Shown here one piece after another: positions 1 through 6,059 of a stretch of 8,084 nt of DNA. The stretch spans positions 1-8,084 of the forward strand of contig CAILBF010000068.1 of the NCBI GenBank assembly GCA_903832395.1, in the 5' to 3' direction. Below the pieces are notes generated by a model. It made no database searches and had not been told where the DNA came from. It was given only the letters and a program-made list of their open reading frames with translations. Each line of letters opens with the position of its first letter. Position 1 is the first letter of the stretch. Source of the stretch: an uncultured Actinomycetes bacterium. Lineage in GTDB: Bacteria; Actinomycetota; Actinomycetes; Nanopelagicales; Nanopelagicaceae. A program made the position numbers and the translations under genes.

Positions 1-1
1 A

Positions 2-1432
2 CCAGCAGTGCGCAAACAATGTAGCGATGCACTTTCTAATCGAATTATCTGCGATATGTATGAGGGCAATGCCCCTTACCGTCCACGCTACTTACTACCT
101 GACTACAAAAAAGTTTTAGTCAACGGATCAGCATTTTTAGAACTACCACCGGCCAAAGATTTAGATGACGCCTTGGCTTTCCTCCTCATTATGTACTCAG
201 CAACTCCCTCAATTACAGGCTATCCAGTCTATTTTGGAGATCTAGATACTCTTTTGCTGCCTTACATCGAGGGCGTCATTGACGAAGACTTATATGCAAA
301 ATTGAAGCGATTCTGGATCTCTCTGGATCGAATGTTTCCGGATGCCTTTGCCCATACTAATTTGAGCCCAGTTTATAACCGCGTTGCAAAGATGATTTTC
401 AAACTTGAGCGCGAACTGTTACAAGTTGTCCCGAATATTTCACTCAAAGTAGATCCCGTATTAACCAGCGATGAATACATTTTGGATGCGGTCAATACCG
501 TTTTTGCATGTGGTAAACCGCATTTCATTAATGACGTCATGATGCAGTCGGATTTAGGTCCAGAATATGCCGCTGTTAGTTGTTACAACTCGCTCAAAAT
601 TGGTGGAGGCTCGCACACATTAGTCCGAATTAATTTGAAGGCGACCGTCGAAGCTAGCAGTGATGGAATTGAAACTTTCTTTGAATCCACACTTCCCTAT
701 TACTTAGATCTAACGGCTGAATTAATGGAGTCACGTATTCTCTATTTAGTCGAAGAATCGCACTTCTTTGAATCCAACTGGCTGGTCAATGAAAAACTCC
801 TTGAATTAGATAGGTTCTCTGCAATGTTTGGAGTCTTTGGCCTTGCCGAGGCGGTAAATATTTTGATGTCACGTTCTGGCATCGAAGGCATGTACGGGCA
901 CAGCACGGTTGCCGATGACCTTGGCTATCGAATTACCTCTTTCATTGCCCAATGGGTAGCGCAGCGGAAAATGCCATATTGCCAAGGAAATGACGGTCAC
1001 GCACTTTTACACTCCCAATCTGGCATCGATTTAGATATTGGCGTAACTGCTGGGACTCGCATTCCAATTGGCACAGAGCCTTCCTTAATCGCCCATTTAA
1101 AAACCGTCTCACGCCACCACCACTTATTCAAAGCGGGCATTAGTGATGTTTTATCTTTTGACGAAACTGCAGTTAAAAACCCACAGGCTGTTGTCGATGT
1201 CATTCGAGGGGCGTTTAAAAGTGGAATGCGTGACTTCACTTTTAATTTAGATAGCAACGACTTCATACGAATAACTGGTTATCTGGTACGCAAATCCGAT
1301 TTGGCTAAATTACCAAGTGCGCGCCATGGAAGTACGTACTTAGGTGCAGGCTCTGTCGCCGATTCACACGTTGATCAACGCATAGTGAAAAGGGTGACGA
1401 GTGCTGAAAGCTCACCAAGCGCAAGTAGCTAG
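2..1432 (+). CDS. yjjI: YjjI-family glycyl radical enzyme, 5'-truncated by window edge
   Basis: This is a glycyl radical enzyme of the YjjI family; its reaction is, as far as I know, undetermined. Residues are numbered from the GTG at 8. The match to E. coli YjjI as I remember it runs along the whole protein: IICDMYEG and PRYLLPDY near residues 13-33, the catalytic-Cys segment VSCYNSLKIGGG (Cys192, expected thiyl radical site), FGLAEAVN near 277-284, LLHSQSGI near 333-340, and the glycyl radical loop RITGY (Gly424, codon 1277-1279), followed by LVRKSDL. The reading frame is open to the window edge. In E. coli roughly 50 residues precede the IICDM-equivalent motif but only 12 do here, so the GTG at 8 is probably internal and about 40 N-terminal residues are missing. 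The last 32 bp overlap the start of the activase gene, giving a Ser/Ala-rich tail. The enzyme should be cytosolic and oxygen-sensitive once activated. The family call is strong; the substrate is unknown. Confidence 0.92.
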   Translation, partial: PAVRKQCSDALSNRIICDMYEGNAPYRPRYLLPDYKKVLVNGSAFLELPPAKDLDDALAFLLIMYSATPSITGYPVYFGDLDTLLLPYIEGVIDEDLYAKLKRFWISLDRMFPDAFAHTNLSPVYNRVAKMIFKLERELLQVVPNISLKVDPVLTSDEYILDAVNTVFACGKPHFINDVMMQSDLGPEYAAVSCYNSLKIGGGSHTLVRINLKATVEASSDGIETFFESTLPYYLDLTAELMESRILYLVEESHFFESNWLVNEKLLELDRFSAMFGVFGLAEAVNILMSRSGIEGMYGHSTVADDLGYRITSFIAQWVAQRKMPYCQGNDGHALLHSQSGIDLDIGVTAGTRIPIGTEPSLIAHLKTVSRHHHLFKAGISDVLSFDETAVKNPQAVVDVIRGAFKSGMRDFTFNLDSNDFIRITGYLVRKSDLAKLPSARHGSTYLGAGSVADSHVDQRIVKRVTSAESSPSASS

Positions 1433-2099
1433 CATTATTCCTTTTTCCTGGGTCGATGGTCCGGGAAATCGATTTGTTCTCTTCTTGCAGGGTTGCAACT
1501 TTAATTGTGTGGCCTGCCATAACCCACAAACTATTCCGCTACATACTCCCCGTGCCACTGTTATGGGTGTGCCAGAAGTACTCGACCGCATTCGTGAATC
1601 AATGCCTTACATTTCTGGGGTAACAGTTTCAGGTGGTGAAGCAACAATTCAACATGAGTTTGTCCTTGAACTCTTTAAGCAGATTAAGCACGATGCACAG
1701 TTAGAAAAACTAACGACTTTCATCGACAGCAATGGAAATGCTCCTCAACAAGTATGGGATCACCTCGCGCCATTTACCGATGGCGTTATGTTGGATTTAA
1801 AAGCACTTGATAATGATCGCCATATTGCATTGACCGGAAGCTCGAATGCAGTCGTATTAGATTCAATTAAATATCTCGACTCAATTGGCAAACTATATGA
1901 AGTCCGCTTACTTTTAGTACCCGGACAGAATGATTCAGATGAAGCGCTAATAAATACCGCTGTATGGCTCAAAGGCGTCAATCCTGCGATGAAAATCAAG
2001 ATCAACGCCTTTAAGACCCACGGTGTCCGGGCTGAGGCCCGTCAATGGCCTGAAGTCAGCGATGAAGATTTAGTTAGATATCACTCACGCCTTGATTAA
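1401..2099 (+). CDS. yjjW: YjjW-type glycyl-radical-enzyme activase (radical SAM), compact form
   Basis: This radical SAM protein probably installs the glycyl radical on the YjjI enzyme encoded just upstream, by reductive cleavage of S-adenosylmethionine. The N-terminal IIPFSWVDGPGNR is the activase signature. It is followed by the [4Fe-4S] motif CNFNCVAC (Cys32, Cys36, Cys39; CX3CX2C), the SAM-binding SGGE at 77-80, the IDSNG stretch at 108-112, MLDLKA at 130-135, and LLLVPGQND near 170-178. At 232 residues it is shorter than E. coli YjjW (about 287). The Cys-rich ferredoxin-like insert expected right after the radical-SAM cysteines is absent: only about 30 residues, with no cysteine, separate CHNP from the VTVSGGE strand. 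The end is also somewhat shorter. The start is the GTG at 1401, preceded by a modest AAAGGG-like ribosome binding site and lying 32 bp inside yjjI, which suggests coupled translation. The stop overlaps the convergent SDR gene's stop. Confidence 0.92.
   Translation: MLKAHQAQVASIIPFSWVDGPGNRFVLFLQGCNFNCVACHNPQTIPLHTPRATVMGVPEVLDRIRESMPYISGVTVSGGEATIQHEFVLELFKQIKHDAQLEKLTTFIDSNGNAPQQVWDHLAPFTDGVMLDLKALDNDRHIALTGSSNAVVLDSIKYLDSIGKLYEVRLLLVPGQNDSDEALINTAVWLKGVNPAMKIKINAFKTHGVRAEARQWPEVSDEDLVRYHSRLD
2096..2099. other. Shared TTAA stop of convergent yjjW and SDR genes
   Basis: The yjjW TAA (2097-2099) and the SDR stop read on the other strand (2098-2096) overlap in the palindromic TTAA. The two operons therefore converge with no intergenic space, and any termination signal must lie inside the opposite gene. 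Confidence 0.85.
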
Positions 2100-2881
2100 C
2101 GCCAAATATCATCGCCTCTAATTGCAACATCAGCGCCACCATCTATATAGATAGTTTGGCCGGTTGTATGCGTATTTTCCTCACTTGTCAGCCACACTAA
2201 AAGATAGGCAACTTGTCGCGGCTTTAAGTAGTGGTTTAAAGGCATCGGCACCATTGCATCGATCGCTGTGCGGCTCTCCTCGGTGGCAATCATGTCGGCA
2301 ACCATTGGTGTTTCAACAATTCCTGGTCCTACTGCATTGAGTGCGATACCGGCGCCGGCCCACTCCGGCTTAATCGCTTGTTGGCGAATCCATCGACAAA
2401 TCGCCCGTTTAGTTGATCCGTAAATTAAACCTGCAGCTCTATCACTTTTATCGACTAAAGACTGTGCGATGGCAACCGCTTTTGCCTCATCCAGTGCCAG
2501 CATCGCATCGACGAGCTCTGGTGAGTTAGGCATAAGAGAGGCCATCGAGGATGTGATGACAACTCGAGGTGCCAGACTTTTTGTTAACGCTGGAAGGATC
2601 TCTGTGAGGTATTCACTTACTCCGAAGAAGTTAACCGAAACTGTTTTAGCAATTGGATGGGCTAAACCAGCGCAGGCAATTACCGCATCAATTCGCCCAC
2701 CACAGAGTTCAATTGATTTTGCCGCGCCATCAAGGCGGCCCTCTTTTGTACTTAAATCTGCATTAATATCGGTGCCATGAATATCCACACCGAAAACTGT
2801 TTCACCACGCTCTTTTAGCAGTGCAACAGTGGCTGCGCCAATTCCTGATGCTGCACCGGTAACAATATATTTTCTACTCAT
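2096..2881 (-). CDS. SDR-family oxidoreductase, 3-alpha-hydroxysteroid dehydrogenase/carbonyl reductase-like
   Basis: This is a classical-type short-chain dehydrogenase/reductase of 261 residues. The cofactor loop TGAASGIG is at 8-15. Asp33 ends the second strand (FGVDI), which predicts NAD(H) rather than NADP(H). The catalytic residues are Asn84 (VNFFG), Ser111/112, Tyr154 and Lys158 (YGSTK); the PG motif is near 186 and IDGG near 247. The usual NNAG is ACAG. About 42 residues separate the serine pair from Tyr154, roughly 28 more than in most SDRs. That extra helix, together with ADLSTKEGR and CAGL, resembles Comamonas 3-alpha-HSD/carbonyl reductase, so a ketone or aldehyde substrate is likely but steroid activity is not implied. 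I chose the ATG at 2881 because GAAGGGG lies six bases upstream. The in-frame ATG at 2896 would give 266 residues but has no usable ribosome binding site. The gene is probably co-transcribed with gabT 97 bp upstream. Confidence 0.85.
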   Translation of the reverse strand: MSRKYIVTGAASGIGAATVALLKERGETVFGVDIHGTDINADLSTKEGRLDGAAKSIELCGGRIDAVIACAGLAHPIAKTVSVNFFGVSEYLTEILPALTKSLAPRVVITSSMASLMPNSPELVDAMLALDEAKAVAIAQSLVDKSDRAAGLIYGSTKRAICRWIRQQAIKPEWAGAGIALNAVGPGIVETPMVADMIATEESRTAIDAMVPMPLNHYLKPRQVAYLLVWLTSEENTHTTGQTIYIDGGADVAIRGDDIWR

Positions 2882-2978
2882 TTTAATCCCCTTCATCGGT
2901 GCATAATTTCTGCACAGATTAATTCTCCTCTTTAGTTAGAAATAGTTAAGAGGCAACTTAAGAGATATCAAGCACAAA
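2882..2978 (-). other. gabT-SDR intergenic spacer with possible leader ORF and direct repeat
   Basis: This 97-bp spacer separates the gabT stop from the SDR start, both on the minus strand. It holds the SDR ribosome binding site (GAAGGGG on the minus strand). A second, stronger Shine-Dalgarno match, AGAGGAGA, lies nine bases before a GTG at 2915. That GTG opens a 10-codon ORF ending at 2883, one base before the SDR ATG. A 7-bp direct repeat, TTAAGAG on the plus strand (2946-2952 and 2958-2964), has a 12-bp period. I see no GC-rich hairpin with a T-run, so there is no convincing terminator after gabT and read-through into the SDR gene is plausible. Whether there is a separate SDR promoter here cannot be decided by eye. 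Confidence 0.4.
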
Positions 2979-4319
2979 TTAAAGAGAGGCAAACCCCTCG
3001 TCAAGTACGCTCATTGCATCAAGTAATAGCGCGTCAGTAATTACTAACGGAGGTAAGAAGCGAATCACATTTGAATAAGTGCCAGCAGTCAGTACTAGCA
3101 CTCCCTTGCTTTGACAGTACTTAACAACGGCGTTCATAGCTGCCGTGTTTGGATTCTTAGTACCAGCCTCTACTAATTCAATTGCCTGCATAGCCCCTCG
3201 TCCGCGAACTTCACCGATGATTGGATATTTCTTTTGCAGGGCTTGAAGTGATTCGCCCAAAATCTTTCCAATGTGTTGCGCGCGTGCGACAAGGTTTTCG
3301 GCCTCCATAGTTTCTAATGCACCAAGGGCGGCAGCACAGGCAATTGGATTACCACCAAAAGTTCCACCGAGTCCTGCAGCGTGAACTGAGTCCATAATTT
3401 CGGCGCGTCCAGTAATTCCTGCAAGTGGAAGTCCGCCGGCAATTCCCTTAGCTGTAACAACGATATCTGGAACAACATTTTCTTCTTCAACGGCAAACAT
3501 GTGACCAGTACGGGCAAAGCCGGTTTGAACTTCATCTGCGATAAATACAATGCCGTTATCGGCCGAGTATTTTGCGAGCGCTGGCATGAAACCCTTAGGT
3601 GGAACGATGAATCCGCCTTCGCCTTGAATTGGCTCGATTAAAATCGCGGCAACGTTATGGGCACCAATCTCTTTTTCAATCTTGCTGGTGACCATTTCAA
3701 TTGCATCTTCAGTGATTGTTGCTTGATTGCCAACCCAGTGGAATGAATATGGCATTGGTACGCGATAAATCTCTGGGGCAAAAGGACCAAAGCCCTCTTT
3801 GTACGGCATATTTTTAGCTGTTAACGCCATAGTTAAATTAGTGCGGCCGTGGTAGCTATGTTCGAAGACAACAATGGCTGGACGCTTGGTGTAGTGGCGT
3901 GCAATCTTTACTGCGTTTTCAACGGCCTCGGCCCCTGAGTTAACGAGCAGTGATTTCTTTTTATGCGTGCCTGGTGTTATCGCATTTAATTTTTCGCACA
4001 CTTCGATGTAATTCATGTAAGGCGCAACAGTGAAACAAGTATGCGTAAATGCCTGAACCTGTTCAATAACGCGATCGACAACGCGACTAGCCGAGTTACC
4101 GACATTAACAACACCGATACCCGAACCCAGATCGATAATCTGGTTGCCATCGATGTCGAGCAAAATTGCATCGCTTGCGCGCTCGATGATGACTGGAATC
4201 GCCATGCCCAATCCGCCCGACGTCGCTTCACTTCGGCGCTTAAGCGCTTCAACTGATTTAGGTCCCGGAATTGCGGTGACCAGACGACGTTCTTGGGTGA
4301 GATTAGTAAGTGTGTCCAT
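2979..4319 (-). CDS. gabT: GabT-type 4-aminobutyrate (or 5-aminovalerate) aminotransferase
   Basis: This class-III PLP aminotransferase moves the terminal amino group of 4-aminobutyrate, or a close homologue such as 5-aminovalerate, to 2-oxoglutarate, giving the semialdehyde and glutamate. The 446-residue length is typical. Visible features are the phosphate-binding NSGAEAVENA (127-136), SYHGRT (155-160), EPIQGEGGF (229-237, where Glu234 matches the E. coli GabT gating Glu211), the PLP-ring Asp262 in ADEVQTGFARTG, the Schiff-base Lys291 in TAKGIAGGLPL, GGTFGGNP (318-325), and Arg420 in VIRFLPPL for the 2-oxoglutarate carboxylate. The start ATG at 4319 has no Shine-Dalgarno sequence but has TAGACT six bases upstream, so the mRNA is probably leaderless. 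The gene diverges from the decarboxylase-family gene across 56 bp. No gabD is visible in the window. Ornithine- or acetylornithine-type transaminases are related, but the motif set favours GabT. Confidence 0.9.
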   Translation of the reverse strand: MDTLTNLTQERRLVTAIPGPKSVEALKRRSEATSGGLGMAIPVIIERASDAILLDIDGNQIIDLGSGIGVVNVGNSASRVVDRVIEQVQAFTHTCFTVAPYMNYIEVCEKLNAITPGTHKKKSLLVNSGAEAVENAVKIARHYTKRPAIVVFEHSYHGRTNLTMALTAKNMPYKEGFGPFAPEIYRVPMPYSFHWVGNQATITEDAIEMVTSKIEKEIGAHNVAAILIEPIQGEGGFIVPPKGFMPALAKYSADNGIVFIADEVQTGFARTGHMFAVEEENVVPDIVVTAKGIAGGLPLAGITGRAEIMDSVHAAGLGGTFGGNPIACAAALGALETMEAENLVARAQHIGKILGESLQALQKKYPIIGEVRGRGAMQAIELVEAGTKNPNTAAMNAVVKYCQSKGVLVLTAGTYSNVIRFLPPLVITDALLLDAMSVLDEGFASL

Positions 4320-4375
4320 GGCGAAAGTCTAAGGCCATATTTCCCATGCACGGCCCAAAAAGTTAGGCTTACACC
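4320..4375. promoter_or_regulatory. Divergent promoter region with two mirrored leaderless promoters
   Basis: This 56-bp gap drives gabT leftward and the decarboxylase-family gene rightward. On the plus strand TAGGCT (4364-4369) sits six bases before the ATG at 4376. On the minus strand TAGACT (4331-4326) sits six bases before the ATG at 4319. Both fit the TANNNT -10 pattern of actinobacterial leaderless promoters, where transcription starts at the A of the ATG. Neither start has a Shine-Dalgarno sequence. A weak -35 for the rightward promoter is TTCCCA (4341-4346) with a 17-bp spacer; I see no clear -35 for the leftward one. The two promoters overlap face to face, so a single regulator bound in the centre could govern both. 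Confidence 0.65.
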
Positions 4376-5809
4376 ATGAGTTCACTGAGAGTTTCGGCAC
4401 CGCTGCTCGATGCCTACCTCTCTTACTTCGAGAGCAAGCGTCAGCCCTTCACTATCCCGGGGCACAAGCAGAGAGCTTCGCGCTTAGATGCAGGGCTTGG
4501 CGTAGTCGTTGATAGCGATACACCTTTATATGGTGGTCTCGATGAAATTAAACTAACGAACCAAGTTTTAAAGAGGGCCGAAGCCCTTGCTGCCAAATTG
4601 TGGAGTGCAGATTTCGCCCGCTTCTCAACGGGTGGTTCAACACATGCCAACCAAGCAATTATTTTGGCTCTTGGAAAACCGGGAGATAAAGTTGCGCTCT
4701 CTCGCACTGCTCACCGCTCAGTTTTAAGTGCACTTGTATTAGCAGGCCTTGAGCCAATCTGGTTAGCGCCTGAAATCGATGCGGCTACCGGGGTTCCGAC
4801 AGGTATCGCAGTTAGCGAATTTGAAAAGATAATCGATCAAAAACCAATCGCCCTTTTATTAACCGAGCCAGGTTATCTAGGGACACTCTCTGATCTTCCC
4901 GCACTCATTAAAGCTGCACATGCGCATTCGATTCCGGTAATTGTCGATGCGGCATGGGGTGGGCACTTTGGTTTCTCTCCTTTGGTCCCGGCGCACTGTT
5001 TAGCAATGGGAGCCGACGCGCTTATAACAAGTATGCATAAGGCTTTACCTGGTTACAGTGCATCGGCGATTTTGATTGCACAAGGAAAGTATTTAAATTT
5101 AGATCGCATTGAGCAGAGTTTTGAAACAACGCATACAACTTCACCTGCTGGTGCACCTTTGGCATCCATTGATGGTTGCCGTGCACTCTTAGAAACTAGA
5201 GGCGAGGAATTAATCTCAGAGCTCGTTGTAAACGTTGAGAGTTTTAAGAAAGAAGTGCAATCTCACTTTGACCTCACTATCTTTCTAAATTCCAGTGACT
5301 TTTCACCTGGCCGTTTTGATCCAACGAAAATTGTTCTGCGCGCTAATCAATTAGGGACCTCGGGTGTTGAGATTGAAAAAGCGCTTCAGGCCGCATCGAT
5401 TCGTGTTGAAATGGCTGACAGCGACACTGTTGTTTTCTTAGCGACGTTGGCCGATTCACAAGAGGATTTCAATCAATTAGCTAAGGCGCTAATCCCAATC
5501 TTGAAACAGGAAGAAAGATCCCCACGAAACACTGCTACCTCTCTTAGTTGGTCAATTGTGCCAACGGTTGAAATCTCGATGCGCGAGGCCTACTTTGCGC
5601 AAACGGAGATGGTGAACGCTAAAGATGCCGTTGGCCGCATCTCAGCCGACTTAATTGCGCCTTATCCTCCAGGCGTTGCTGTGGTCGCACCGGGTGAATT
5701 ATTAACTAAAGTTATAATTGAGGGTTTAACAGTTACCAAAGCGGCTGGCATTCGCATTGCCTACGCAACCGACCCCACCCTTGCCTCCTTTCGAGTTGTT
5801 AAAAGTTAA
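4376..5809 (+). CDS. Orn/Lys/Arg decarboxylase-family PLP enzyme, short (wing-less) form
   Basis: This is a 477-residue fold-type-I PLP enzyme of the Orn/Lys/Arg decarboxylase major-domain family, which converts a basic amino acid to its diamine (cadaverine, putrescine or agmatine). Visible motifs are FTIPGHK (25-31, usually TPGHK), YGGLDEI (52-58), the PLP-phosphate turn STGGSTHANQA (84-94), RTAHRSV (110-116, with His113 expected to stack on the PLP ring), DAAWGGHFGF (191-200, with Asp191 to the ring nitrogen), and SMHKALPG (219-226, with Schiff-base Lys222). The C-terminal domain carries APYPPGVAVVAPGE near 430, the usual IPYPPG..PGE signature. The protein lacks the N-terminal response-regulator-like wing of the large inducible E. 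coli decarboxylases, as Bacillus SpeA-type enzymes do. Which amino acid it uses cannot be told from sequence alone. The promoter is leaderless (TAGGCT six bases before the ATG). The divergent aminotransferase and the downstream importer suggest amine metabolism. Confidence 0.85.
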   Translation: MSSLRVSAPLLDAYLSYFESKRQPFTIPGHKQRASRLDAGLGVVVDSDTPLYGGLDEIKLTNQVLKRAEALAAKLWSADFARFSTGGSTHANQAIILALGKPGDKVALSRTAHRSVLSALVLAGLEPIWLAPEIDAATGVPTGIAVSEFEKIIDQKPIALLLTEPGYLGTLSDLPALIKAAHAHSIPVIVDAAWGGHFGFSPLVPAHCLAMGADALITSMHKALPGYSASAILIAQGKYLNLDRIEQSFETTHTTSPAGAPLASIDGCRALLETRGEELISELVVNVESFKKEVQSHFDLTIFLNSSDFSPGRFDPTKIVLRANQLGTSGVEIEKALQAASIRVEMADSDTVVFLATLADSQEDFNQLAKALIPILKQEERSPRNTATSLSWSIVPTVEISMREAYFAQTEMVNAKDAVGRISADLIAPYPPGVAVVAPGELLTKVIIEGLTVTKAAGIRIAYATDPTLASFRVVKS

Positions 5810-6055
5810 CTCTCTATTTGCTTACATGTAAGTGTTGCCCGTGGACTTACTCCCCCGAGAGCATTAAGTTATGAGCACTACCCTCGAATAAGGTTAGCGT
5901 CAAACCTTTCTGTAACAGGAGAGCGCAGAAAAATTTTGGCTCCAGATGGGCCAAGGTAAGTACAAAATGCCAGATCTCTTGCAGTCAACACGTGTATTGC
6001 AAGTGAAATGGATGTATGAGGAAAACACATACCACTTACACATAGGAGGAACTGA
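5810..6055 (+). promoter_or_regulatory. Intergenic leader of the binding-protein gene: candidate promoter and RNA structure
   Basis: This is the longest gene-free stretch in the window. A possible promoter is TGGACT (5842-5847), a 17-bp spacer and TAAGTT (5865-5870), which would give a leader of about 180 nt. The leader can form a hairpin AAGGTT/AACCTT (5890-5895 with 5903-5908), TTGGC/GCCAA (5936-5940 with 5950-5954), CTTGCA/TGCAAG (5978-5983 with 5998-6003), and a two-part stem AAGTG/CACTT (6001-6005 with 6033-6037) enclosing GTATG/CATAC (6014-6018 with 6028-6032). The last two share bases 6001-6003 and exclude each other. GTAAGT (5956-5961) can also pair with ACTTAC (6034-6039), just before the ribosome binding site. 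A perfect 12-bp palindrome, CTTACATGTAAG, lies at 5821-5832. I could not match it to a riboswitch class I know, and I see no clear terminator for the preceding gene. Confidence 0.4.
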
Positions 6056-6059
6056 GTGA
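5967..6059 (+). CDS. Possible small upstream ORF overlapping the binding-protein start
   Basis: An ATG at 5967 opens a 30-codon frame, or 37 codons from the in-frame ATG at 5946. It ends at TGA 6057-6059, overlapping the GTG start of the binding protein (GTGA, 6056-6059). The encoded peptide has no recognisable domain, and its end (GlyGly) is encoded by the AGGAGG ribosome binding site itself. An AAGG lies about 11 bases before the ATG, which is a poor position for translation initiation. The 4-base stop/start overlap is typical of coupled genes, but a frame this short can arise by chance, so I treat it as a candidate leader peptide only. Confidence 0.2.
   Translation: MPDLLQSTRVLQVKWMYEENTYHLHIGGTE
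6044..6050 (+). promoter_or_regulatory. Strong ribosome binding site fixing the GTG start at 6056
   Basis: AGGAGGA is a full Shine-Dalgarno match five bases before the GTG at 6056. It decides the start of the binding-protein gene and contrasts with the leaderless gene upstream and the weak site of the permease downstream. Confidence 0.85.

Noticed and set aside
8..10. GTG at 8 as the true start of yjjI
   Set aside because: The frame stays open to the window edge and the first conserved motif would begin only 12 residues in, whereas E. coli YjjI has roughly 50 residues before it. The gene most likely begins outside the window.
997..1266. Minus-strand frame inside yjjI as a gene
   Set aside because: It is antisense to the conserved C-terminal half of the radical enzyme, including the region before the glycyl loop, and shows no domain.
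2141..2152. Perfect palindrome ATCTATATAGAT near the yjjW/SDR junction as a terminator or operator
   Set aside because: It lies in the conserved IYIDGG codons of the SDR gene and is AT-rich with no T-run; chance within coding sequence is the simpler reading.
2894..2896. ATG at 2896 as the SDR start (266 residues)
   Set aside because: No ribosome binding site at a usable distance; GAAGGGG is placed correctly for the ATG at 2881, where the Rossmann strand begins as in homologues.
4013..4351. Second minus-strand frame over the gabT start as a gene
   Set aside because: It overlaps the clearly conserved GabT N-terminus in another frame and has no family features.
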